Below, in pieces: positions 63,984 to 64,000 of a stretch of 64,000 nucleotides of DNA. Under the pieces are notes generated by a model. It had not been told where the DNA came from. It did no database searches and saw only the letters and a list, made by a program, of their open reading frames with translations. Source of the DNA: Gammaproteobacteria bacterium. Lineage in GTDB: Bacteria; Pseudomonadota; Gammaproteobacteria; Pseudomonadales; Pseudohongiellaceae. The position numbers were made by a program, and so were the translations under genes. Numbering within the stretch: position 1 is the stretch's first letter; each line of letters starts with the position of its first letter. Location: contig SHZK01000002.1 in assembly GCA_009692305.1 (NCBI GenBank), positions 62,001 through 126,000 on the forward strand. The letters are read 5' to 3'.

Positions 63984-64000
63984 GACAAATAGGCAGCCGC

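Noticed and set aside
1-64000. Genome-wide recoding of TAG as a sense codon
   Set aside because: secF, copR and the first amidohydrolase end naturally at TAG, so the in-frame TAGs are better explained as mutations or errors.
1-64000. CRISPR arrays, prophage or plasmid origin
   Set aside because: No regularly spaced repeats, phage structural genes, iterons or partition genes were seen.

Overview
The window looks like a chromosomal segment of an aerobic, aquatic-type gammaproteobacterium of moderate-to-high GC. The evidence is the housekeeping order at the right end (yrfG, hslR, gshA, dsbB), the orphan SecF, the CopAB/CopRS copper module and the set of family VIII serine hydrolases, DUF885 protein, sulfatases and GMC oxidoreductase. 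No phage, CRISPR or conjugation genes were found. The genus cannot be named from sequence alone.

Layout. 1-3.5 kb: an amidohydrolase tail, an APC permease, tRNA-Gly(CCC) and a broken cNMP-patatin phospholipase gene. 3.6-5.7 kb: an orphan secF with a clear terminator, then two 5'-truncated genes meeting head to head and a REP-like 19-bp hairpin. 5.7-10.7 kb: the copper island copAB (minus) divergent from copRS (plus) with an operator-like palindrome between. 10.7-13.3 kb: a gene graveyard with an IS21-family remnant, a type III restriction subunit tail and a multicopper oxidase tail. 13.3-24.3 kb: a secreted alpha/beta hydrolase, a decayed reprolysin-like secreted protein, an OPT transporter, a 2OG-Fe(II) oxygenase, small exported or membrane proteins, and a MacB/Lol-type ABC pair whose ATPase carries an amber codon at the Q-loop glutamine.

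24.3-34.8 kb is the most coherent system: nine minus-strand genes in tight order encode a sulfatase, a ribose-type ABC transporter (ATPase, permease, binding protein), two sugar isomerase/epimerases, a Gfo/Idh/MocA dehydrogenase, and a GMC oxidoreductase with its gluconate-dehydrogenase subunit-3 partner. I infer desulfation, import and 3-keto-type oxidation of a sulfated sugar, glycoside or cyclitol. A 398-bp element with long inverted repeats sits just upstream, followed by an SdsA-type alkyl sulfatase and a TPR protein.

39.2-44.7 kb: a DsbA/FrnE-like gene with an in-frame TGA exactly at the first cysteine of CxxC (selenoprotein candidate), then a cluster resembling the mesaconyl-CoA route (Mct-like CoA transferase, MaoC hydratase, Mcd-like acyl-CoA dehydrogenase). 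45-54 kb: GntP permease, class V aminotransferase, MBL hydrolase and amidohydrolase, divergent from a YdiJ-type FAD/Fe-S oxidoreductase, which suggests 2-hydroxyacid or glyoxylate metabolism. 54-60.4 kb: cupin, two paralogous serine hydrolases (one with SxxR instead of SxxK), a DUF885 lipoprotein and CysQ. 60.6-64 kb: yrfG-hslR and gshA-dsbB.

The segment carries an unusual number of lesions for 64 kb: about five in-frame stops using all three stop codons, three frameshifts and five truncated fragments. Either this is ongoing gene decay or some lesions are consensus errors; the TGA case needs separate treatment.
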